From positions 1 to 9,915 of the forward strand of contig DGHF01000074.1 of NCBI GenBank assembly GCA_002392545.1: DNA of 9,915 nt, read 5' to 3'. A program made the translations under genes and the position numbers. Below are positions 1 through 6,644 of this stretch, piece by piece (within the stretch, counting starts at the first letter, position 1; every line of letters starts with the position of its first letter). Origin of the DNA: Ruminococcus sp. UBA3855 (GTDB taxonomy: Bacteria > Bacillota > Clostridia > Oscillospirales > Ruminococcaceae). The notes under the pieces are model-generated. The model saw only the letters and a program-made list of their open reading frames with translations. It had not been told where the DNA came from and made no database searches.

Positions 1-8
1 CATACCAT

Positions 9-39
9 AAAAAAGCCTGCATTTTCAGCAGGCTTTTTC
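9..39 (-). terminator. Intrinsic terminator of the tetR-type gene
   Basis: A perfect 10-bp stem, AAAAGCCTGC (11-20) with GCAGGCTTTT (28-37), closes a 7-nt loop and is flanked by A and T runs. Read on the minus strand it is a G+C hairpin followed by U residues, as expected for Rho-independent termination of the TetR-family gene. The right arm overlaps the last codons and stop of that gene (stop complement 25-27). The stem is symmetric, so it could also stop transcription arriving from the left. Confidence 0.85.
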
Positions 40-669
40 TTGTTCAGGTTTCTGTTTTTCTCCGGCTTTGTGCGCCTGAATGATGAGGCGGATACTTTCA
101 TATAAATGCGGTTTGAGTGTTTCAAGGGTGCAGGGTTCTTGAAAGAGAATTGCCGAATAACACGAACTCGAAACCAGTTCTACAATCAGAAACAGCATAA
201 TTTCCGGTTCTTTGAAATAATACGGCGCATCCAAAAGCATTTCATGGTAAATATCTGCAAAGTTCACGTTTTGGTCTGAAATCGGGGTTGTAAGTGCGGT
301 TTTGAAAACGCCCCAGCTTAAATTTTTGGAAATAAATGTCAAAAGTTCCTGATTTTCATTCAGCTGATTGATAATGTGATTGACAATGAAAATCAGCCTG
401 TCCTCAAACATCATTTTTTCGTAGTCGGGATTGGATTTTAACTCTGTGACGGCGGTATGAAACAGCTGTCCGGACTTGTGACAAATCAATTTGTTGCGGA
501 TGTCGTATTTATCCTTAAAGTAAAGATAAAATGTCCCTTTGGCAACTCCGGCATGTGCTACAATGTCTGAAATGGATGTTTTGCTGAAACCCTTGGTTGT
601 GAAAAATTCAAAGGCGGTATTCAGCAGGGAATTTTCCTTCATGCGTTTATTCGTTTCCAATTTTCCCAT
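25..669 (-). CDS. TetR/AcrR-family transcriptional repressor, likely local regulator of the MMPL exporter operon
   Basis: A 214-residue protein, a normal length for a TetR-family dimeric repressor. The N-terminal DNA-binding domain is clear: a first helix around residues 10-26 (LLNTAFEFFTTKGF), then the helix-turn-helix at about 31-50 with TSISDIVAHAGVAKGTFYLYF, the family signature, followed by KDKYDI. The rest should be the helical ligand-binding and dimerisation domain, which varies too much to predict a ligand. The ATG at 667-669 has a good Shine-Dalgarno site AGGTGA (complement 676-681) six bases upstream, behind a consensus promoter. It is transcribed away from the MMPL exporter, and the shared region contains three copies of one palindrome. 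The inference is that it represses the exporter operon, and probably itself, until an inducer (drug, bile-type amphiphile, fatty acid or similar) binds. Family call is firm; target is inferred from context. Confidence 0.93.
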   Translation of the reverse strand: MGKLETNKRMKENSLLNTAFEFFTTKGFSKTSISDIVAHAGVAKGTFYLYFKDKYDIRNKLICHKSGQLFHTAVTELKSNPDYEKMMFEDRLIFIVNHIINQLNENQELLTFISKNLSWGVFKTALTTPISDQNVNFADIYHEMLLDAPYYFKEPEIMLFLIVELVSSSCYSAILFQEPCTLETLKPHLYESIRLIIQAHKAGEKQKPEQEKAC

Positions 670-717
670 AAACAGTCACCTACTCCAAAAAATATTGTAC
701 GTTTCTACCTGCTTTTC

Positions 718-746
718 ATTATACCGCAAATTTTCGTTTGTGTCAA
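718..746 (-). promoter_or_regulatory. Promoter of the TetR-family gene
   Basis: On the minus strand the -35 hexamer is TTGACA (complement 741-746) and the -10 hexamer TATAAT (complement 718-723). Both are perfect sigma-A consensus with the optimal 17-bp spacer. Transcription should begin near 711, about 40 bases before the ATG. Palindrome O1 (758-770) lies just upstream of the -35 box, so autoregulation is plausible. Confidence 0.85.
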
Positions 747-757
747 GTGCCAAAAAC

Positions 758-770
758 TGACCATCAGTCA
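758..770. promoter_or_regulatory. Operator-like palindrome O1 (TGACYNNNRGTCA)
   Basis: TGACCATCAGTCA: inverted TGAC/GTCA arms around a 5-bp centre. It is one of three copies of the same 13-bp pattern in this divergent region and lies 11 bp upstream of the tetR -35 box. Likely a binding site for the divergent TetR protein; binding is inferred. Confidence 0.65.
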
Positions 771-810
771 CTAATTTGAATGTGAAAATTTGTGCATTCC
801 TACAAAAATA

Positions 811-823
811 TGACCTCTGGTCA
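811..823. promoter_or_regulatory. Operator-like palindrome O2 (TGACYNNNRGTCA)
   Basis: TGACCTCTGGTCA, a perfect 5-bp inverted repeat (TGACC/GGTCA) around TCT and the most symmetric of the three copies. Its centre is 53 bp from O1 and 33 bp from O3. It sits upstream of the exporter -35 box. Probably the best-matching site for the TetR protein. Confidence 0.68.
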
Positions 824-842
824 GTTTTTTACGAAAAAGATA

Positions 843-871
843 TTGACTAACGGTCATTTTTGTAATATACT
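843..871 (+). promoter_or_regulatory. Promoter of the MMPL / heptad-repeat operon
   Basis: TTGACT (843-848), 17-bp spacer, TATACT (866-871): a strong sigma-A promoter with one mismatch per hexamer. The start point should be near 878, giving a leader of about 40 bases before the ATG at 919. Palindrome O3 (844-856) covers the -35 box, so a bound repressor would block RNA polymerase. Confidence 0.85.
844..856. promoter_or_regulatory. Operator-like palindrome O3 over the exporter -35 box
   Basis: TGACTAACGGTCA, the third copy of TGACYNNNRGTCA. It overlaps five of the six bases of the exporter -35 hexamer, the classical position for steric repression. Together with O1 and O2 it defines a consensus whose only tolerated core changes keep the Y/R symmetry. 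Confidence 0.7.
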
Positions 872-918
872 ATTAGTAAAGAAAGAAAATCCAGATAAAC
901 AGAAAGGTCGGATGACAT

Positions 919-3042
919 ATGCTGAAGTTCGGTGAAAAGATTGTCAAGCACAAAGTCCTGATATTGATAATTAGTCTTTGTATGCTGATACCCTCAGCAA
1001 TTGGCTATCTTAATACAAGAGTCAATTATGATATTCTTTCTTATCTTCCTAGTGACCTAAGTACTATGGTAGGTCAGGACATTTTGAAAGATGAATTCGG
1101 AAAAGGCGGTTTCTCCTTTGTAATCGTGGAGGGGATGCCGGATAAAGATGTCAAAACAGTAGCTGAAAAGCTGGAAAATGTGGATGGAGTTGCAGAGGTT
1201 CTTTCCTATGCTTCCAAAGTAGATATTTCCATTCCGAAAGAAGTTCTTCCGGAACAGATTTTTGACAAGTTCAATTCCGGTGATTCTACTTTGATGGTTG
1301 TCTTTTTTGAAGATACTACTTCCGCAGATAAGACCATGGATGCCATCGACGAAATGAGAGCTATCACTTCCAAACAGTGCTACATTTCCGGCATGAGTGC
1401 TGTCACTACGGATATGAAACATCTTTCCGACAGTGAGACGTTGCTTTATGCATTGGTAGCGGTTATCCTGACAAGTATCGTGCTTGCAGTTGCAATGGAT
1501 TCTTTCCTCATTCCGGTATTCTTCATGGCAAGCATCGGTATTGCAATCGTTTGGAACATGGGAACAAATTTCTTCTTCGGAGAAATTTCCTTCCTGACAA
1601 AGGCATTGAGCTTGGTATTGCAGTTAGGTGTTACAATGGACTATTCCATTTTCCTCTGGCACAGTTACAAAGAAATGCAGGGGACCTATTCAGACAAAAA
1701 TGAAGCAATGGCTCATGCGATTTCCGTGACAGTTTCGTCAGTTGTCAGCAGTTCTTTCACAACAGTAGCCGGATTCTTGGCAATGTGTTTCATGAGTTTC
1801 ACATTGGGTCTTGACTTAGGGATTGTCATGGCGAAGGGCGTTGTCTTTGGTGTTGTTGCCTGCGTTACAGTCCTTCCGGCAATGATTCTGATTTTCGACA
1901 AGGCAATTGAAAAGACTTCTCACAAAGAATTTCTTCCCGATTTCGAAAAACTTCCCACATTCATCACAAAGCATTTTGCATTGTTCCTGACAATCGGAAT
2001 TGTGTTGTTGTTCCCAGCATTCTACGGCTATGAAAATTATGATATGTACTACAATCTTGACAGTACATTACCGGCAACCCTTGACAGCATGATTGCAAAT
2101 GAGAAACTTTCCGAAAACTACGGCATGAACAGCACTCATATGTTATTGATGGATTCCAGCCTTGATGCCAAAACTGTCAACAACATGATGAGCGAGATGA
2201 AAAAAGTAGATGGTGTACAGTTTACATTAGCATTTAATTCCATTGTCGGCACTGCCATTCCGGATGAAATTATTCCTTCCAAAATGAAAGAATCCCTTGT
2301 TTCCGGTGATTATCAGCTGATGATGATTGGTTCTGATTACAAAGTTGCCTCTGATGCAGTCAATAATCAGATTGACAAACTGAATGCTATTATCCAGAAG
2401 TATGATGAAAATGCTCTGCTGATTGGTGAAGCTCCGGCAACAAAAGATTTGATTAACATTACTGCACATGATTTCAAAGTGGTAAGTATTCTTTCAATTG
2501 CCGTTATCTTCTTCATTATTGCATTCACATTCCGTTCCGTGACATTGCCTGTGATTCTGGTAGCTGTCATTGAACTGGCAATCATGATAAATCTTGGATT
2601 GGCATATTATATCGGCGAATCTCTTCCGTTTGTAGCATCCGTTGTCATTGGTACAATTCAGCTTGGTGCGACAGTTGACTATGCTATCTTGATGACAACA
2701 AGATACCGTTCAGAACGTTATTCGGGTAAAGACAAAATGGAAGCTGTCAGAATTGCCCTTGCAACTTCCATGAAGTCGGTTATCATTTCAGCAATGGGAT
2801 TTTTCGCAGCGACAATTGGTGTTACGTTTGTATCCACAATCGGCATGATTTCTTCCCTTTGCGTATTGCTGGCGAGAGGTGCGTTAATTTCCATGGTCGT
2901 TGTACTGACCGTTCTCCCGTCTATGTTCGTACTGCTTGACAAAGTTATCTGCAAAACCAGTGCAGGCTTTATCCCGAAGGACAGCAACCTTAAAAATGGA
3001 AATCACAAAACTACTGTCCAGACAGAACCTGTTTCCGCTTGA
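919..3042 (+). CDS. MMPL/RND-superfamily exporter (putative proton-driven lipid or drug exporter)
   Basis: A 707-residue integral membrane protein with the duplicated RND/MMPL plan. TM1 is at about 12-31, then an extracytoplasmic loop (32-172) and TM2-TM6 (about 173-326). TM7 (about 349-370), a second loop (371-520) and TM8-TM12 (about 523-668) form the second half. TM4 has GVTMDYSIF with D241-Y242 and TM10 has GATVDYAIL with D587-Y588, matching the paired Asp-Tyr proton-relay residues known from mycobacterial MmpL3. Both being intact argues for an active, proton-coupled pump. The ATG at 919 follows GAAAGG (902-907) at 11 bases; an ATG at 912 is in another frame. It is first in the operon, 21 bases before the heptad-repeat gene, its likely partner. 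MMPL substrates are usually lipids, glycolipids or hydrophobic drugs; none can be named here. The C-terminal tail after TM12 is short and hydrophilic. Confidence 0.93.
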   Translation: MLKFGEKIVKHKVLILIISLCMLIPSAIGYLNTRVNYDILSYLPSDLSTMVGQDILKDEFGKGGFSFVIVEGMPDKDVKTVAEKLENVDGVAEVLSYASKVDISIPKEVLPEQIFDKFNSGDSTLMVVFFEDTTSADKTMDAIDEMRAITSKQCYISGMSAVTTDMKHLSDSETLLYALVAVILTSIVLAVAMDSFLIPVFFMASIGIAIVWNMGTNFFFGEISFLTKALSLVLQLGVTMDYSIFLWHSYKEMQGTYSDKNEAMAHAISVTVSSVVSSSFTTVAGFLAMCFMSFTLGLDLGIVMAKGVVFGVVACVTVLPAMILIFDKAIEKTSHKEFLPDFEKLPTFITKHFALFLTIGIVLLFPAFYGYENYDMYYNLDSTLPATLDSMIANEKLSENYGMNSTHMLLMDSSLDAKTVNNMMSEMKKVDGVQFTLAFNSIVGTAIPDEIIPSKMKESLVSGDYQLMMIGSDYKVASDAVNNQIDKLNAIIQKYDENALLIGEAPATKDLINITAHDFKVVSILSIAVIFFIIAFTFRSVTLPVILVAVIELAIMINLGLAYYIGESLPFVASVVIGTIQLGATVDYAILMTTRYRSERYSGKDKMEAVRIALATSMKSVIISAMGFFAATIGVTFVSTIGMISSLCVLLARGALISMVVVLTVLPSMFVLLDKVICKTSAGFIPKDSNLKNGNHKTTVQTEPVSA

Positions 3043-3063
3043 ATGAAAAGGAGTGTATGACTT

Positions 3064-6000
3064 ATGAAAAAATATCAGAAAATTCTTGCTTGTTCCGTTG
3101 CAATCGCTATTTCCGCAGGGGCAACCGGTGTTTATGCATTTTCACAGATGCACAATGCATCCGCTATCAATACCGATACTGTTGAGACTGAAACTCCTGT
3201 TGTACAAGAAGAAACCGTTACAGAGCGTGTATCTGCTGAAGGTACTCCTTTCAAGTCTGAAACGGTGTATGTCCTTTGTAACAATGATTCCAGTGTCCGT
3301 GATATTATCGTCAGTGACTGGCTGAAAAATCCAGAAGCACTTGGAAATATTGCAGACATTTCCACCCTTTCCAATATCCAGAATGTCAAGGGGGATGAAG
3401 CGTTTGCACAAAGTGGTAGTGAGCTGACTTGGTTTGCAGGCGGAAACGATATTTATTACAAGGGCGAAAGTTCCGGAAGTCTCCCTGTTGATGTCAATGT
3501 CACCTACACACTGAACGGAAAACAGGTTTCCCTGAATGATATTAAGGGAAAAAGCGGTCATCTTGTCATTGAATACACCTATACCAATAATGCAAAGGTC
3601 ACTAAGACTGTCAATGGCAAGGAAAGAAGAATCTATGTTCCATTTATGGCTGCAAGTACTGCAATTTTAGACAATGAGATTTTCCAGAATGTCAGTGTTA
3701 CCAATGGCAAGGTTATTTCAGACGGTGAAAAAATGATTGTTGTCGGAATGGCTTTCCCATCCCTCGCTGAAAGTCTGGGTCTTGACGAAATGGAAGACCT
3801 TGATATTACCATTCCGGAAACTTTCACCATTGAAGCAGATGTGCAGAATTTCAAGATGCAGAATACCATTACAGTCGTTTCTAATGAAATTTTCAATGAC
3901 CTCGATTTTGACAAGACGGATTCTCTTGATGAACTTGAAGAAAAAATCAACGAGCTGAACGATGCCGCAAACAAACTCTGTGACGGTACAACCCAACTCT
4001 ATGACGGCATTGATGAACTCTCCAACGGTGTGGGCGATTTGACAGACGGCGTTGACCAGTTGTATGACGGTGCTGGAGATTTGAAGGACGGCGCAAATCA
4101 GCTCAGTGATGGTACAGGTCAGCTCCTTGACGGTGCACAAAGTCTCTCAGATGGTGCAAATACCCTTGCTGACGGTGCGGATTCCGCAAAAGATGGAGCT
4201 TCTCAGCTGGTGAGTGGTTTCGGGCAGGTGACGGCTGGCGGAAAATCTCTTGCAGATGGTATCAACTCTGCTAAGGACGGCGCAGGAAAACTCAGCGCAG
4301 GTATTAACAGTGCTTATGATGGCTCTGGTCAATTGGTCGGCGGTTTCGGGCAAATTATGGATAGCGCCCCTGCTCTCAAAGATGGTATTACCTCCGCTAA
4401 AGACGGCGCAACTCAGATTGATGCAGGTCTTGGAAGTGCAAAAGATGGTTCTTCTCAGCTGGTTGGCGGTCTGAATCAGGTCAAGGACGGTGCGAACGCT
4501 CTTGGAATTGGTATCAATTCCGCAAAGGACGGCGCAACTCAGATTGATGCAGGTCTTGAAAGTGCGAAAGATGGTTCTTCTCAGTTGGTCGGCGGTCTGG
4601 CACAAGTCAAGAACGGTGCATTTGCTCTTGATGCTGGTATCAATTCCGCAAAAGACGGCGCAAATCAGCTTGATGACGGCATTTCACAGGCTTTGGACGG
4701 TTCTTCTGCTCTGGTGGCTGGTTTTGAGCAAGTCACCAACGGCGCAGGACAATTGAAAGAAGGTTCGGGCACTCTGACAGAGGGTGTGGAATCCTTGTCA
4801 GATGGTTCGGAACAATTGAAAGACGGTTCAGCAAGCCTTGCAGATGGTTCAGACAAATTAACTGCCGGAGCTGGTCAGATTAACACATCTGCCGGACAGC
4901 TTTCAGAAGGTATCACTTCTGCCAAAGACGGCGCACAGGTTCTCTCTGATGGTATTACCTCCGCTAAGGACGGCGCACAGGCTCTGAATGAAGGTGCTAC
5001 TACTATTACCGGCGGTCTGGATTCTGTTTCTGCTGGTTTGGATTCTGCGAATGAAAATTTGCAGGCGACAATTGCAGTCAATCAGCAGGTTTTGGCTTCC
5101 CTGAAAGCTATGAATGAAGCGCAACCCTCTGAACAGCTTGCTACTACTATCGCAACCCTCGAAAAAACGATTGCAGGTCAGCAGAAAATTGCTGACTCCA
5201 TGAAAGAGGGCGGAGCACTGAAAGACGGTGTCACACAGTTGCAGGACGGCGCAACACAATTACAGGCTGGTCTTGGTTCACTCTCCGAAGGTCTCACAAC
5301 TGCTGATGAGGGTGCAACTGCTTTGACTGACGGCTTGACAACAATCGACGAAGGCGGAAAGGCTCTTTCCGCTGGCACAAATCAGCTTTACACCTCTGCA
5401 CAGCAATTGCAGGCAGGTGCGCACAGTGTCTCTGACGGTGCATCTGCATTGAATGACGGTATGACAGAATTTGCAGGCGGAAGCACACAGTTAATCGGCG
5501 GTCTGGATTCCCTCATGAATGGCATTGCACAGCTTTCCGCAGGTGCAAGCAATCTGAATGACGGTCTCGGACAGCTCAAAGCCGGAAGTTTCGCCCTCAC
5601 AGATGGTATGGCGCAACTTTCCGACGGTAGCGCACAATTGAACGGCGGTTTGTCTCAGCTCTCTGACGGTGCAGGTGCGCTTGACGGCGGTCTCGGACAG
5701 CTCAAAGCCGGAAGTTCTGCTCTCACAGATGGCATGGTGCAACTCTCTGACGGAAGCACACAATTAAATGGCGGTTTAGTTCAGCTCTCTGATGGTGCAA
5801 CTGCACTTGATGACGGTCTTGGGCAACTCAAAGCCGGAAGTTCTGCTCTTGCTGATGGGATGTCAAGACTCTGGCAGGGCGGAGAGGCTCTCACAGACGG
5901 CTTGACACAGCTTTCTAATGGCGCAACCGCATTGAATGACGGTCTGTTACAGCTCAAAGACGGCGGTGCAACACTGGTCGGCGGTATGTCTCAGCTTTCA

Positions 6001-6471
6001 GATGGTGCAAATGCTTTAAACGGCGGTTTAGGTCAGCTTTCGGGCGGTGCAGGTTCTCTTGAAGGCGGTCTGTCACAGCTTTCTGGTGGTGCAAGACAGC
6101 TTGCAGACGGCGCACAGTCCCTTTATGATGGTGCTGGCGAACTTTCAGACGGTGCAAGCCAGCTTGCAGACGGCGCAGGTCAGCTTTATGACGGTGTTTC
6201 TGAACTCCATGACGGTACAAAGAAACTCGCTGACGGCGTTCAGAAACTCAAGGACGGCGGTAAGGAATTGGATGATGGTATGCATCAATTCAAGTCTGAA
6301 GCTATCGACAATATCACTGACCTTTATAATACCGAAGTCAAAGATTTGATTGACCGCTTTAAGGCTGTCGGAGATACTTCCAAAGAATACCGCTCCTATA
6401 CTGGTCTCGGTGACGGCATGGACGGTTCTGTCAAGTTCATCTACACCATGGACGGCACGGAATCCAACTGA
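3064..6471 (+). CDS. Giant secreted xxxLxxG heptad-repeat protein, presumed partner of the MMPL exporter
   Basis: 1135 residues. (a) 1-26: signal peptide or signal anchor with a KKYQK start, a hydrophobic core and an AxA-like end at VYA. (b) About 40-290: non-repetitive, apparently beta-rich domain including VRDIIVSDWLKN. I associate this pattern with clostridial heptad-repeat proteins encoded beside MMPL exporters. (c) 302-658: 51 uninterrupted heptads xxxLxxG. (d) 659-715: glycine-poor helical segment with QPSEQ at its centre. (e) 716-1072: 51 more heptads. (f) 1073-1135: C-terminal domain with DGMDGSVKFIYTMDG, also typical of the family. Of 102 heptads, 99 end in Gly and 3 in Ser. I see no C-terminal membrane helix and no LPXTG signal, so it is held by its N-terminus, by the exporter, or not at all. 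YhgE/Pip proteins and the phage SPP1 receptor YueB are related extended ectodomains. AAAAGGAG (3046-3053) supports the ATG at 3064. Function is inferred: an external conduit or adaptor for the pump. Confidence 0.9.
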   Translation: MKKYQKILACSVAIAISAGATGVYAFSQMHNASAINTDTVETETPVVQEETVTERVSAEGTPFKSETVYVLCNNDSSVRDIIVSDWLKNPEALGNIADISTLSNIQNVKGDEAFAQSGSELTWFAGGNDIYYKGESSGSLPVDVNVTYTLNGKQVSLNDIKGKSGHLVIEYTYTNNAKVTKTVNGKERRIYVPFMAASTAILDNEIFQNVSVTNGKVISDGEKMIVVGMAFPSLAESLGLDEMEDLDITIPETFTIEADVQNFKMQNTITVVSNEIFNDLDFDKTDSLDELEEKINELNDAANKLCDGTTQLYDGIDELSNGVGDLTDGVDQLYDGAGDLKDGANQLSDGTGQLLDGAQSLSDGANTLADGADSAKDGASQLVSGFGQVTAGGKSLADGINSAKDGAGKLSAGINSAYDGSGQLVGGFGQIMDSAPALKDGITSAKDGATQIDAGLGSAKDGSSQLVGGLNQVKDGANALGIGINSAKDGATQIDAGLESAKDGSSQLVGGLAQVKNGAFALDAGINSAKDGANQLDDGISQALDGSSALVAGFEQVTNGAGQLKEGSGTLTEGVESLSDGSEQLKDGSASLADGSDKLTAGAGQINTSAGQLSEGITSAKDGAQVLSDGITSAKDGAQALNEGATTITGGLDSVSAGLDSANENLQATIAVNQQVLASLKAMNEAQPSEQLATTIATLEKTIAGQQKIADSMKEGGALKDGVTQLQDGATQLQAGLGSLSEGLTTADEGATALTDGLTTIDEGGKALSAGTNQLYTSAQQLQAGAHSVSDGASALNDGMTEFAGGSTQLIGGLDSLMNGIAQLSAGASNLNDGLGQLKAGSFALTDGMAQLSDGSAQLNGGLSQLSDGAGALDGGLGQLKAGSSALTDGMVQLSDGSTQLNGGLVQLSDGATALDDGLGQLKAGSSALADGMSRLWQGGEALTDGLTQLSNGATALNDGLLQLKDGGATLVGGMSQLSDGANALNGGLGQLSGGAGSLEGGLSQLSGGARQLADGAQSLYDGAGELSDGASQLADGAGQLYDGVSELHDGTKKLADGVQKLKDGGKELDDGMHQFKSEAIDNITDLYNTEVKDLIDRFKAVGDTSKEYRSYTGLGDGMDGSVKFIYTMDGTESN
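4135..4764 (+). repeat. Arm 1 tandem array: five 126-bp (42-residue) units
   Basis: Inside the heptad gene, five consecutive 126-bp units (starts 4135, 4261, 4387, 4513, 4639) each encode six heptads, residues 358-567. A typical unit runs INSAKDG, ATQIDAG, LxSAKDG, SSQLVGG, LxQVKDG, then a variable heptad. Units 3 and 4 match at 35 of 42 residues and share long DNA stretches, so they are recent copies. The outer units have diverged. In-frame gain or loss of a unit would change protein length by 42 residues. Confidence 0.85.
5566..6069 (+). repeat. Arm 2 tandem array: four 126-bp (42-residue) units
   Basis: Four units start at 5566, 5692, 5818 and 5944 (residues 835-1002). They repeat LGQLKAG, SxALTDG, MxQLSDG, SxQLNGG, LxQLSDG, AxALDGG. 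Units 1 and 2 agree at 36 of 42 residues, the third is fair and the fourth weak. The marker CTCAAAGCCGGAAG begins at 5575, 5701 and, with one change upstream, 5827, exactly 126 bp apart. The sequence differs from the arm 1 units but the period is the same. Confidence 0.85.
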
Positions 6472-6510
6472 ACTGATACCAAATTCATGATATATTGTCC
6501 ATATAATATG

Positions 6511-6548
6511 AAACAGCTCCCGATTTTATGGGGGCTGTTTGTTTTTGT
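6511..6548 (+). terminator. Intrinsic terminator of the exporter operon
   Basis: AAACAGCTCCC (6511-6521) pairs with GGGGGCTGTTT (6530-6540), an 11-bp stem with one G-U pair and an 8-nt loop, followed by a T-rich run. It starts 40 bases after the stop codon of the heptad-repeat gene and before the promoter of the DAHP synthase gene, so it separates the two transcription units. Confidence 0.88.
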
Positions 6549-6567
6549 TAGTTAGTTTTTCAAGTAC

Positions 6568-6596
6568 TTGACATTATCCCAAAATCGTGTTATAAT
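6568..6596 (+). promoter_or_regulatory. Promoter of the DAHP synthase gene
   Basis: TTGACA (6568-6573), 17-bp spacer, TATAAT (6591-6596): a perfect sigma-A consensus. The start point should be near 6603, leaving a leader of only about 42 bases. That is too short for a T-box or peptide attenuator, so control by amino acids is more likely at the enzyme than at a leader RNA. Confidence 0.9.
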
Positions 6597-6628
6597 ATTA
6601 ACGTATTCGAAATGATACAAAAGTATTT

Positions 6629-6635
6629 GAGGAGG
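6629..6635 (+). promoter_or_regulatory. Ribosome binding site deciding the DAHP synthase start
   Basis: GAGGAGG at 6629-6635 is 9 bases before the ATG at 6645. The in-frame ATG at 6612 lies upstream of this site and only a few bases after the predicted transcript start, so it cannot use it. The ATG at 6651 is 15 bases away. The start is therefore 6645. Confidence 0.85.
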
Positions 6636-6644
6636 TATTTACCC

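Noticed and set aside
539..760. 73-residue plus-strand frame opposite the TetR gene
   Set aside because: It overlaps the HTH-coding part of tetR and the operator region, lacks a ribosome binding site and has no recognisable domain.
4147..5763. Many long open frames on the minus strand and in other plus frames inside the heptad gene
   Set aside because: They are shadows of the repeated codons: periodic sequence keeps all frames open. None has a ribosome binding site and a recognisable domain, while the plus-strand frame has a signal peptide and family motifs.
3964..6280. CRISPR-like or satellite array suggested by dense short repeats
   Set aside because: The repeats are in-frame 21-bp heptads and 126-bp units within one open coding sequence; there are no unique spacers and no identical direct repeats of CRISPR length.
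3964..6280. RTX-type calcium-binding repeats, because of the frequent DG pairs
   Set aside because: RTX repeats are nonapeptides GGxGxDxxx. Here the period is strictly seven with a Leu three residues before Gly, which fits xxxLxxG heptads.
6612..6644. Upstream ATG start for the DAHP synthase
   Set aside because: It is only about 10 bases after the predicted transcript start and has no Shine-Dalgarno site; GAGGAGG at 6629-6635 points to 6645, and homologues begin near there.
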